Positions 28,043 through 36,594 of a stretch of 64,000 nt of DNA are shown piece after piece. Location of the stretch: positions 3,224,001 through 3,288,000 of the forward strand of contig NZ_CP009506.1 of assembly GCF_000970085.1 (NCBI RefSeq). The letters are read 5' to 3'. Source of the stretch: Methanosarcina siciliae T4/M. GTDB taxonomy: Archaea; Halobacteriota; Methanosarcinia; Methanosarcinales; Methanosarcinaceae. Every line of letters starts with the position of its first letter. Within the stretch, counting starts at the first letter, position 1. The translations under genes and the position numbers were made by a program. The notes under the pieces were generated by a model. It saw nothing but the letters and a program-made list of their open reading frames with translations, did not search any database and was not told where the DNA came from.

Positions 28043-29944
28043 TTATCCCTGATTGATAAAGTTATCAATCTCCTTTTTCAGCATATGGCTCAGGATCTTT
28101 CCGTCAACTGTCCCTCTATATTCCTTCATGACAATACCCATGAGAGGACCAAGGGCAGAAGGCCCTTTGTCTTTAATGAAATCTCCTTTTTCCAAAACCA
28201 TCTGTTTTATGAAATTTTCTACTTCCTCGGGGTCAAAGGCGCTCAGGCCGAGCTTTGAGATTGCCTGCTGGACTGTCAGTTCAGGCTCTTTTGCAAGAGC
28301 AGTCAGAAGGTCCTGAATGGCTTCTTTTGCAATTTCCTGGTTTGAAATGGCTGCAAAAAGCCCTTCGAAGTGTTCATCTGTGAGGTGGTCTGTCTCAACC
28401 CCATTTCTCCGGATTTCAGGCACAATTCCTACAAGGGTTCTGGCAATAAGGGTCGAGTTAACATTTTTGTTTTTCATGTAGGTCTCGAGAAGAGCCTCGA
28501 ATAGGGGCAAATACCTTGAATAGGCCACTTTTTCGGCAAGTTCTTTATTCAGGCCGCTTTCAGAGGCAAACCGCTTTGCCCTTTCGGTCAGAAGTTCCGG
28601 ACGCTCTATGGAATCGAAATATTCCTGTGAGATTTCTATCTGGGGAACATCGGTTTCAGGGTACATCCTTGCCGCGCCCGGGAGAGGGCGCATATAAGCG
28701 GTGTTTCCGTCGGGAAGAGCTTTTCGGGTCTCCTCAGGAATTCCCTCAAAGGCTTCCTTTGCCCTGATAATTACTGCCTCAATTGCAAGCCTGGCCTTTT
28801 CGGGTTCATCCGCAACCATAACGAAGGCGTCTTCAGGACCTGCGCCGATTGCGTTCTTTACAGCCTGGACTTCCTTTTCGGTTATCCCGTAGTTCGGAAG
28901 CTCATCCGTGTGGAAAAGGCCTCCAACACCTGCAGTCTTTGCCCTATCCGAAAACTCGGTTCCCAGCCTTCTTCCGGGCTGGACTTCCCTGCCCACAAGC
29001 CCATTAAATTTTTTCAGGAGGGCAGCAAGGATTGAGCCTTTCTTTACGCCCTTTTGCAGGACTTTGGACTTTGTGTCCATGAAAAGCCCTGTTACATCAT
29101 AGATCTCCTCGCAAACAAAGGCTTTTCTTTCAAGGATTTCCTGCCTGATAAAAAGAAGGTTTAACTGCCGTTCAACTTCCCTGCGGACGATGTCTTCTAT
29201 AAGGTCAAGAGCCTGCACTCCTTTGATTTCAACCCTTGCCCCTCTGGCAATTGAGATGTTAACGTCCTGCCTTATAGTGCCAAGTCCTCTTTTTACCTTC
29301 CCTGTGGACCTGAGCACCATTCCTATATACTCTGCAACCTCCCGGGCATGCCTTGGGGACTTTATGTCAGGCGCAGTTGCAATTTCGACAAGCGGAATCC
29401 CTAGTCTATCCAGGGAATAGACTATTGAGTCTCCTTTTTCCTCGATTTTCTGGGCGGCTTCTTCTTCCACACAGAGGCTGTCAATTCCGCAGTGCCCTTC
29501 CGAAGTCTCAATATACCCGTCGCTTGCCAGAAATGCAGTCCTCTGAAAGCCGCTGGTATTTGACCCGTCCACAACGATCTTCCTCATCACATGCATCTGG
29601 TCTACAGGCTTCATGTTGAAAAGCTTGGCAACCCCGAGGGAAATGTCCAGGGCTTCCTTATTGAGTTCCCTTGGAGGTTCCTCATCGTTTTCTATAAGGC
29701 AGGTAGTGTCATAAGCTTTGTAAATGTACTTCCTCCTGATCTTTGTCTGCTCCACCGCAGCCCTGTCCTTTTCTCCCATCTCGCTTTCCGTAGCCCTGAG
29801 ATACCTGAAAAACTCGAAGTCCGAATCCCCGATGTCCCTGATCAGGGTAGGACACCTGCAGAACAATTTCTTTTTTGAGTCAAGCTGCTGGTGAATTTCA
29901 AGCCCGGCTTTCAGCCCAAGTTCACTGTAGTCGTATTTTTCCAT
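28043..29944 (-). CDS. gatE: Glutamyl-tRNA(Gln) amidotransferase subunit E
   Basis: The product is 633 aa, the standard GatE length. The N-terminal GatB-like kinase domain shows 'GLKAGLEIHQQLDSKKKLFC', 'RKIVVDGSNTSGFQRTAF' and 'IVYSLDRLGIPLVEIATAPD'. The AspRS-like GAD insertion lies around residues 290-400 ('VQPGRRLGTEFSDRAKTAG'), and the C-terminal YqeY-like tail ends in the tRNA-binding helices. With GatD it converts Glu-tRNA(Gln) to Gln-tRNA(Gln), the only archaeal route to this aminoacyl-tRNA. gatD is not adjacent here. Monocistronic. Confidence 0.97.
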   Translation of the reverse strand: MEKYDYSELGLKAGLEIHQQLDSKKKLFCRCPTLIRDIGDSDFEFFRYLRATESEMGEKDRAAVEQTKIRRKYIYKAYDTTCLIENDEEPPRELNKEALDISLGVAKLFNMKPVDQMHVMRKIVVDGSNTSGFQRTAFLASDGYIETSEGHCGIDSLCVEEEAAQKIEEKGDSIVYSLDRLGIPLVEIATAPDIKSPRHAREVAEYIGMVLRSTGKVKRGLGTIRQDVNISIARGARVEIKGVQALDLIEDIVRREVERQLNLLFIRQEILERKAFVCEEIYDVTGLFMDTKSKVLQKGVKKGSILAALLKKFNGLVGREVQPGRRLGTEFSDRAKTAGVGGLFHTDELPNYGITEKEVQAVKNAIGAGPEDAFVMVADEPEKARLAIEAVIIRAKEAFEGIPEETRKALPDGNTAYMRPLPGAARMYPETDVPQIEISQEYFDSIERPELLTERAKRFASESGLNKELAEKVAYSRYLPLFEALLETYMKNKNVNSTLIARTLVGIVPEIRRNGVETDHLTDEHFEGLFAAISNQEIAKEAIQDLLTALAKEPELTVQQAISKLGLSAFDPEEVENFIKQMVLEKGDFIKDKGPSALGPLMGIVMKEYRGTVDGKILSHMLKKEIDNFINQG

Positions 29945-30517
29945 ATTTTCACCCGAATCTAAGCAGGAGGCGCCTTAATCCTTTTTAAATCTCTCTAATT
30001 TTTCCTTAGTCTTCCCTTTAGTTATTTTTTAGTTTTCCGTTAATTTTTCTTGCAAATCCAGCTCTTTTTGCTCTTCCTTCTCTTTTAAGCCCATCGGCTC
30101 GCTATTAATTCCTCTTCTTTTTAAACCCTCTTTCTGCGCTTGTTTCCTCTCTTAGCTCTGTTAGGTGCTGCATTAGCAGTTATAGGGAATTGTCATAAAG
30201 AAACTGAATGTAAAAGGTGCGGTAGAATGTATAAAGGTATCTCTGTATATAAAGTAAAGTAATTATTGATTCTTTTCACGACATAAAATGAGTTAGAAGA
30301 GCTTGATTGCTTTCAGTGGAAATTAGGCATATCAACATAGTTGATGAGAAACATTTTGATGAGAAACATTTCCGGGACAAAACAATAAATAAAAGTATTA
30401 TAGAGTCTAAGAGCGTAGAAGGTATTATTTTTTACGCCTGGCTAAAACTTATTTTACATACAGATTCCATACTTTTGTAAGTTGAATAATTAAATTCAAC
30501 AGTTGGGAGAGATTAGG
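29945..30517. other. Intergenic stretch upstream of the large orphan gene
   Basis: About 570 bp. It contains one possible gene remnant (30140-30262, listed separately) and repeated 'gttgatgagaaacatttt(g/c)' phrases near 30338-30370. The AT-rich part near 30440-30500 probably carries the promoter for the gene at 30518. Confidence 0.4.
30140..30262 (+). pseudogene. Possible remnant or very small membrane/zinc protein
   Basis: A plus-strand frame with only TTG or CTG as start reads a hydrophobic stretch 'LLALLGAALAVIGN' followed by 'ETECKRCGRMYKG' with a C-x2-C pair, about 40 codons in all. It looks protein-like but has no ribosome site and may be the tail of a decayed gene. Confidence 0.25.
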
Positions 30518-33500
30518 ATGCCAGTAGAAACGGGAAGAGCACAACTTGAACTGCAATTAGATCCAAAAGTTATTGAAAATGCTATCAACCGATTTTTTAT
30601 TTGTGAGAAAGCTCTTTGCATAAATAATGTCTGTGTGGAATGGACTGTTCAGAACCTTAATTTTCCGGAACCTTCGGAAGATTCTGGTACGGACAGTCTC
30701 TATTTGTGCTTCGGTATCGGGTTGGGTGGGGCCCATACTGGAGAAAACATTTTGCTCAGGCTCTTCCTTGACGGAGAACATAATGAAGAGGTCAAACTGG
30801 AGTTTATAAAGGCCGGATCAATGGATGAATTGATGAAAGAATTGATGGGCGAGTCTGCGGATGAACCGGAAGAGGAAACGGAAGAGGAATCTACGGGCCT
30901 GCTTGATTGGGAAATGTTCTGGGAATTCAACATGGTTCTCGCGTATCTGAAACACCTGAAGCCCGTAATTTATCGCCTTCCTGTTGAAAATAATTTGTTC
31001 GGAAACGTATATCGTTATTATGTTAAGGTAACTGAGGCAGGACATGCCCTTTTTGCTCTGACAACCGATGTTTACCCGAGCGCGTCGGAATTTGCAGAAA
31101 ACAACCATGGGATCATCGAGGGCAATATTGCAGCTCATAACCGTTTCGCGGTTGCGGTGGACCAGGAGTACCTGAAAGACAGGATTCTGGATGCTTTTTC
31201 TGCAGTTGAGGAAATAGAGCTTGAAAACATCTCTTTTTCACCCCTTTCCCGAAGAAACATAGAATTTTCTGAAAATTGCCTGAAGGTTACGGGCGGGGTC
31301 AGTTACACCGGTTCATGTGGCCTTGTGAGTGTGGACATTGACCTGGATTATGAAATTAAAGCGACCTTCCGGATTTCCGGGGGAGTGCTCGATATCCAGC
31401 TGGATATCGACCTCGATTATGCTAACTATGTGGAAGAGGGCCAGGCCGAGATCTGCGGAGTGCTCTCCATGCTCTTTGACAGCATTCCTCTCCCAATGGC
31501 CCTTCTGATGACCCCAATGGTAACACTCCTCTGTACTCCCATTGCTGCAGCCCTTTCCGATAGTGTTCTTGACGATATGGTAGCCCGTAAGATCAACCTG
31601 GACAATTGGCACGAGCCTGGCCTTAAGATGTGGCGGGCCGGGGACAAAACCTGGCGTATTCGCGTAACACCGGTCGAGGCACTGGGCCTGTACGGGGGTC
31701 TGGGCTGGCCTCTCAGGCTGGTTGAAATTTCACTTGACAGCGAAGGCAGGGTTGTACTCTACGGAGATCAGGACGCCGAACCTGAGGAAAGCGGGGATCA
31801 GGAAGCCTCTTTTTCCGGGAACCTGGTAGAAGAACTTCTCGGAGCTCTCGCTTTCGAAATAGACCAGATGGAAGTGAGCACTGGCTTCGATAGTAAGGTA
31901 TTCCACCTGAAAAAAGAAGATAATGCACTTGTAGCCATCTGTGGCTGGAAGATTGTCGACGACAACAACCATTGTTTCTCCGTAGTTGACTACCCTGCCC
32001 TACCCCTGGAAGATGCGGTGCCCGAAGATGTTGAGCTTCCGACCCTGAAGGGCAGCAAGCTTGTCTCCCCGCAAAATACTGTTCCTGTAACGGTTACCTT
32101 TGGCCCCCACTTTGCCCGTTTAACAGGCGGCCTGGATGGCGAACCTGCTTTATGGGCACCCCTTCATCCGGCTTGCGGAGAAGAATTCAGTGCACGCCTG
32201 CAGGTAAACTACAAGATCCGGGGCACAAACGGGGCCTGGGAAAATCACCGGCAGTACTTTGACCTGAAGGGAAAGATAACTTCCAGTCTATCCATGTCCT
32301 TAAAAGACCCGATGCGTTTTGACCCGTGGGTTGAGTTATACACCCCGGATGATATGTTCCAGGCGGCTGCCGAATTTGAACTATTTCCAGATTTCTGGAA
32401 AGACCTGCCCGGTCCTAATGACCTTGACTTACTCTGTGTCAGCGCCATCGACCCTGCCGTAGAACAGCTACAGGTATTTGATGAGAAAGGCAATATCCTT
32501 GCCTTTGCGACAGGCAGCCAGACAAAGTCCCTTACCCTGTCAGGAAATGCCTCTTCATCTTACGATATTAAGGCGGTTCCGGTAAAAGGGATCGGTGAAC
32601 CTCACTTTTTTGTCAAACGAGACGTTTTGCTATATGAAGCAGAACTGGCGTTTGACTCCCCCGTCTCGAAGCTGGTTTTTGCCGGGCATACCCTGGCTAT
32701 CGCCAACGGGAAAAATGTGGATTTTTATGATGTCCATGAACTTCAAACCCCGGTTTTCATGGGGAGGACAGTTTTCGATTCCCGGGTCCGTACCCTCTAC
32801 ACTGTGACAGTGAAAGGGCAGCGTTTATTCGCCACTGCGGACAGCAAGCTACTGCGGACCTTCAATGTACCCCAAAAAGCTAACGAAACTCCGGGAGTTG
32901 TTCAGGAAGAGAGTACCATTTCAACATTTGAGTCGAAACCTCTCGAAAAATCTGCCCTGACCGATAAATGGCTTATCACCACTGCCACTTCAGAACTTCC
33001 GGGCGCCTCCGGCACTCCTGAAACCTGTGAAATATCCCTATTTTCCCGAAAAGAAGAAGGTTTCGAACTGGTCTCCCGGCTGCCGGACATGCCAGCCTGT
33101 GATTCCGTGAGGTTAAACGGAACCCGACTTTTCCTGCACGCCACAAACGGCGAAAGCCTGGAACTCTCACTCAAGGATCCCTCCAGGCCAAAAGAACTTG
33201 TTCACTACTTCGGAGCATGTGCAGAAAGGCAGCTCCTACTGAAAAGTCGCAGGGCTTTTGCTATAGAATCCGACGGCAACCACGTGCGCCTGTACAGCCG
33301 GACTGTGCGACGTATTGAACACGAATTTACCATGAAACAGTCCAGAAAGCGCTGGGAGGAAGCCCGTAAAATCACGGTTATCCCTGCAAAATCCAGGCCG
33401 GATGATAAGCGCTTCCTTGCGAATTCTAACAGTCGGGAGGTCCATGACCTGAACAATGAAAAAGCACAGTGCCAGATAGATAAAATAATCCGAAACGGAC

Positions 33501-33592
33501 ATGCGCTTGTGTTTGCAAAAGACACTCTCGCTCAGGCTCACTGGGAGGGTTATGACAACTGTGCTTTTTGCCTGGGAAAGTCACTGCGTTGA
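30518..33592 (+). CDS. Large protein of unknown function with propeller-like C-terminal region
   Basis: The product is 1024 aa from ATG 30518, with GGGAGAG upstream; TTG 30503 is an alternative. No family recognised. Visible parts: a beta-rich N-terminal half with alternating hydrophobic strands; an acidic linker near residue 115-135; a hydrophobic patch near residues 325-350 ('LPMALLMTPMVTLLCTPIAA') that may be a hairpin in a membrane or a buried core; and from about residue 710 to 930 repeated strand phrases ('KLVFAGHTLAIANGKNVDFY', 'LYTVTVKGQRLFATADS') that resemble LVIVD/beta-propeller repeats. There is no signal peptide. It is not in an operon. Codon use matches its neighbours, so there is no clear sign of recent transfer. 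Confidence 0.75.
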   Translation: MPVETGRAQLELQLDPKVIENAINRFFICEKALCINNVCVEWTVQNLNFPEPSEDSGTDSLYLCFGIGLGGAHTGENILLRLFLDGEHNEEVKLEFIKAGSMDELMKELMGESADEPEEETEEESTGLLDWEMFWEFNMVLAYLKHLKPVIYRLPVENNLFGNVYRYYVKVTEAGHALFALTTDVYPSASEFAENNHGIIEGNIAAHNRFAVAVDQEYLKDRILDAFSAVEEIELENISFSPLSRRNIEFSENCLKVTGGVSYTGSCGLVSVDIDLDYEIKATFRISGGVLDIQLDIDLDYANYVEEGQAEICGVLSMLFDSIPLPMALLMTPMVTLLCTPIAAALSDSVLDDMVARKINLDNWHEPGLKMWRAGDKTWRIRVTPVEALGLYGGLGWPLRLVEISLDSEGRVVLYGDQDAEPEESGDQEASFSGNLVEELLGALAFEIDQMEVSTGFDSKVFHLKKEDNALVAICGWKIVDDNNHCFSVVDYPALPLEDAVPEDVELPTLKGSKLVSPQNTVPVTVTFGPHFARLTGGLDGEPALWAPLHPACGEEFSARLQVNYKIRGTNGAWENHRQYFDLKGKITSSLSMSLKDPMRFDPWVELYTPDDMFQAAAEFELFPDFWKDLPGPNDLDLLCVSAIDPAVEQLQVFDEKGNILAFATGSQTKSLTLSGNASSSYDIKAVPVKGIGEPHFFVKRDVLLYEAELAFDSPVSKLVFAGHTLAIANGKNVDFYDVHELQTPVFMGRTVFDSRVRTLYTVTVKGQRLFATADSKLLRTFNVPQKANETPGVVQEESTISTFESKPLEKSALTDKWLITTATSELPGASGTPETCEISLFSRKEEGFELVSRLPDMPACDSVRLNGTRLFLHATNGESLELSLKDPSRPKELVHYFGACAERQLLLKSRRAFAIESDGNHVRLYSRTVRRIEHEFTMKQSRKRWEEARKITVIPAKSRPDDKRFLANSNSREVHDLNNEKAQCQIDKIIRNGHALVFAKDTLAQAHWEGYDNCAFCLGKSLR

Positions 33593-33632
33593 ACTTTCCC
33601 GTTTTTGTAGAAAAGGGAAAACTGAAACCTTT

Positions 33633-34289
33633 TCAATCCAGCAGAATCAATGTATACGGTACAGGAGCCGTATCATCCATCGGGAACTTTTGAAGCGGAG
33701 TGCCGATTTTTTCCAGGGTTTTGTCCATCCTTACCCCGAGCCCCATAAGACACGGCCTGCGGAGAGTCGGGTGATGGCAGGGTCCGCCTGCTCCCGCGCA
33801 CTTTACGTCGGAGTAGTCTTTTGTGGCACACCAGGTACACATGCCTGGAAAGGTGGCAAGGGCGGTGTTATATCCCAGGGTCCAGGCGAATTTTTCGATT
33901 TCCAGAACTCCGGGCTGAATTATTTCTTTTCGGTCTTTCATTATTGTTTTCAGGTTATTCTGGAAATGCTGTTTTACAGCTTCGTCTTCAGGAGGCTCGA
34001 AGCCGTATTTTATGAAATTCTCGCTGACTTCCCGGGAAAAGACATTATTGGAGTTCCATTCAACGAGAAGGGCCCATTCGTAGTCTGCAAGTATTTTTTT
34101 GAATTCTTCCACTGTCGGAATAAAGGGGGGACAGACACGGCTTCCATAGCCATTGCAGCCGAAAATGCACTTCAGGACGGTTCGGTCTTCTACCACGATG
34201 TTTTCTGCGGGCAAGAGTCTGAGACTTTTTGCGCCCAACTCTTTTGCCTTATCTTCCAGCAACCTGTAGTTTTCGTCTTCTATCTTCAT
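33633..34289 (-). CDS. DUF2284 predicted metal-binding protein
   Basis: The product is 218 aa from ATG 34289 ('MKIEDENYRLLEDK'); fourteen extra codons upstream are unlikely. Conserved Cys groups are typical of DUF2284: 'CIFGCNGYGSRVCPP' near residue 41, 'GMCTWCATKDYSDVKCAG' near 165, and 'RPCLMGLGV' near 195. They could bind an iron-sulfur cluster or another metal. The family occurs in anaerobes and methanogens without a proven function. It is convergent with the large orphan gene and divergent from the Usp gene. Confidence 0.88.
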   Translation of the reverse strand: MKIEDENYRLLEDKAKELGAKSLRLLPAENIVVEDRTVLKCIFGCNGYGSRVCPPFIPTVEEFKKILADYEWALLVEWNSNNVFSREVSENFIKYGFEPPEDEAVKQHFQNNLKTIMKDRKEIIQPGVLEIEKFAWTLGYNTALATFPGMCTWCATKDYSDVKCAGAGGPCHHPTLRRPCLMGLGVRMDKTLEKIGTPLQKFPMDDTAPVPYTLILLD

Positions 34290-34460
34290 AGTTTGTATTC
34301 GTATGATCAAGGACAATAAGTTATGCTGCACTGGGATGACCTTTGTTCAGTTCTCTGCCCTTTCACCCTTCCAGAAATTAAATTTCTCTTCCTTTTTAGA
34401 TCTTTTAAATCCGATGCAATTATATTTCTTGCAGGTGAATAAAGTAATTGGGGTTACTGA

Positions 34461-34919
34461 ATGGGAATTGTCAATTTCAGGAAAATAATGATCGCAACCG
34501 ATGGTTCTGTCTGTTCCAGGATAGCTGCGAACTATGCGATAGAGCTTGCCCGTTTGAGCGGAGGCACTATTTATGCGGTATATGTTGTGTCTACGGATTA
34601 TTTCTCTTCTATGGCTGTGGATTTTGACTGGGAAAGGATGAACGAAGCCCTGAAAAAAGAGGGACATTCTGCCGTCAATTATGTAAAAAGGGCAGGAGAA
34701 ATGGAAAGGGTCAATGTGGACCCAATCCTGCTTGAAGGACATCCGGCAGAAGAATTGATCCGTTATGCTGAAGACAACGAAATGGACGTCGTTATTATGG
34801 GAACCCTCGGCAAGACCGGGCTTGACAGGCTGCTGCTCGGCAGTGTGGCAGAAAAAGTTGTCCGGCACTCCAAGGTACCGGTAATGGTTATAAGCGAAAA
34901 ATGCAAATACCGAGGCTGA
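34461..34919 (+). CDS. Universal stress protein UspA family
   Basis: The product is 152 aa, one Usp domain. The first strand 'KIMIATDGSVCSRIAANYAI' and the ATP-binding loop 'MGTLGKTGLDRLLLGSVAEK' (G-x2-G-x9-G-S form) are both present, which predicts the ATP-binding subgroup. Such proteins dimerise and rise under stress or starvation. Single gene with its own upstream region. Confidence 0.93.
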   Translation: MGIVNFRKIMIATDGSVCSRIAANYAIELARLSGGTIYAVYVVSTDYFSSMAVDFDWERMNEALKKEGHSAVNYVKRAGEMERVNVDPILLEGHPAEELIRYAEDNEMDVVIMGTLGKTGLDRLLLGSVAEKVVRHSKVPVMVISEKCKYRG

Positions 34920-35050
34920 AGACCCCAAAAAATAACGTTCAGCCTCAGGTTTCTGTTTTCTGCATCTTCATCAATCTATTTCTATTCAGCAGTCCTTCTT
35001 TTACTTTCTTCTTTAACCTGGCAGACGATTTCGTTTTAACTTAGATCCGG

Positions 35051-35094
35051 CTTCAATCTGACTTCAATCTGACTTCAATCTGACTTCAATCCAG
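35051..35094. repeat. 11-bp tandem repeat, 4 copies
   Basis: The unit 'cttcaatctga' occurs three times exactly and once diverged, downstream of the polyferredoxin gene end. Confidence 0.85.
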
Positions 35095-35124
35095 CTTTTA
35101 ATCAGCTTTCAATTAGTTTTCAAT

Positions 35125-36594
35125 TCAGCCTTCGATCTTCTTTTTCACGGCTACAGCAGTGCTTTCCGGAGAATCGGTTTCCCAGAGTTTCCTGACCTTT
35201 GCACTCTTAAGGACAGGCATTAGAGAATCGATTTTTTCCTGTACGGCTGCAAGCGCCTCTTCATCAGTACATGGAAGCTCTATGCCCATAAACTTCTGGG
35301 CTTTGAGGGTTTCCGTTTCTCTGAAGACGGCACGATCAACTCCTTTCCGGACTCCGGTCTTCAGGGACTCGATTGCATCTTTCCACTGGGAAGCCCATGG
35401 GGTATCCGGGATCTCGGTATGGTGGACATCGGTTCTTTCCACTTTTATGGCTCCGAGGTGGCAGGCTTTCACACAGGCCCCGCAGTACATACAGAAATCC
35501 TCGGCAAAGGCAATCTTTCGCGGGTCTTTGGGATCTGTAGGCACGTACCAGAGTTCCGATGGGCAGACATTAAAGCAGCCGCGACAGCCCTGAGGGTCGC
35601 ACTCTTTCAGGTTAAGCTCAATAAGACTCAGTTTCCCTTCCATGGGCTTTTGCAGGTCCACAGCTTCGTAGGGACAGACAGCCTGACAGCGAGCGCACTG
35701 TGTGCATTTCATGTCGTCAACTGTTACCTTGCCTTCCACTTTAGGGGCTTCGCAGGGGCGCTCCCCTTTAACCTTTATCGCTTCTTCCGGGCAGAGATCC
35801 TGGCAGAGCACACAGTAGTCGCATTTGTCCTCGTCAACAAGGAGCTGCTCAAAAGGCACAGGGTTATCGGGGGTAGGTTCGCGTTCAAGCAGGATGAAAG
35901 CGTCACAAAAACGGGCGCATATTCCGCAGAAGTTGCATTTGTCGGGATCAATTTCGATTTCGCCCTCCGCTCCTTCCTTAAAGGGAGCGATCTCTTCTTT
36001 TTTCGGGAAAGTGAACTCGACTTCGATTGCGTCCTGCGGGCAGGCTCCCTCACAGAGGGCACATGGGAGGCATTTCTCATTGATATTCACAAACGCATCG
36101 TATTTTGGATACTGTTTTTTATCAGGAACATCTCCTAAGGATTCTAAGGTTATGGCGTGCACAGGGCAGAGGTTTGAGCACATCCTGCAGAAGGTGCATT
36201 TATCAAGGTCCATCATTACAGGAGGAGCATCAAGTCCGGTTGCGATCTCATGCATGGGGCCCAGTTCAAGAGCTTTTGTGGGGCAGATATCCACACAGAT
36301 CCCGCAGCCGTTGCAGCGCTTGTAATCGTAATCGAGGGTCTTGAGGGACTTTTCGGTTGCCTGCGTATAGAGGAAATGGCTTCCCTGCAGGTCCATGCTG
36401 GTCGTAACCGTGAGCTTTTCCTGATTTTCTTCTTCGGGTTCTGCCTCTTCCGGCTCCTCAAAATCTTCGGATTCGAGATCCTCAGTTTCATTTTCTCCTT
36501 TTTCGGGCTCTTCATTTTCTCCGGCTCCGCAGCAGCACCCATCGCATGCCTGAGTTTCCTGTTCAGGGCACTCTTCGGGTTCATTCTCGCTCAC
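35125..36594 (-). CDS. Polyferredoxin partner of HdrA
   Basis: The product is 489 aa. After an acidic N-terminus with a Cys cluster ('CDGCCCG') and an almost pure Glu/Asp linker (residues about 25-65), eight [4Fe-4S] motifs follow: 'CNGCGICVDICP', 'CTFCRMCSNLCP', 'CLPCALCEGACP', 'CNFCGICARFCD', 'CDYCVLCQDLCP', 'CTQCARCQAVCP', a variant 'CDPQGCRGCFNVCP', and 'CMYCGACVKACH'. The last third ends in a helical domain without clusters. The GTG start overlaps the hdrA stop (GTGA), so the two are translated together. It should carry electrons to or from the HdrA flavin. The order hdrA then polyferredoxin, without hdrBC, matches the hdrA2 locus as I recall it from M. acetivorans. Confidence 0.9.
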   Translation of the reverse strand: MSENEPEECPEQETQACDGCCCGAGENEEPEKGENETEDLESEDFEEPEEAEPEEENQEKLTVTTSMDLQGSHFLYTQATEKSLKTLDYDYKRCNGCGICVDICPTKALELGPMHEIATGLDAPPVMMDLDKCTFCRMCSNLCPVHAITLESLGDVPDKKQYPKYDAFVNINEKCLPCALCEGACPQDAIEVEFTFPKKEEIAPFKEGAEGEIEIDPDKCNFCGICARFCDAFILLEREPTPDNPVPFEQLLVDEDKCDYCVLCQDLCPEEAIKVKGERPCEAPKVEGKVTVDDMKCTQCARCQAVCPYEAVDLQKPMEGKLSLIELNLKECDPQGCRGCFNVCPSELWYVPTDPKDPRKIAFAEDFCMYCGACVKACHLGAIKVERTDVHHTEIPDTPWASQWKDAIESLKTGVRKGVDRAVFRETETLKAQKFMGIELPCTDEEALAAVQEKIDSLMPVLKSAKVRKLWETDSPESTAVAVKKKIEG

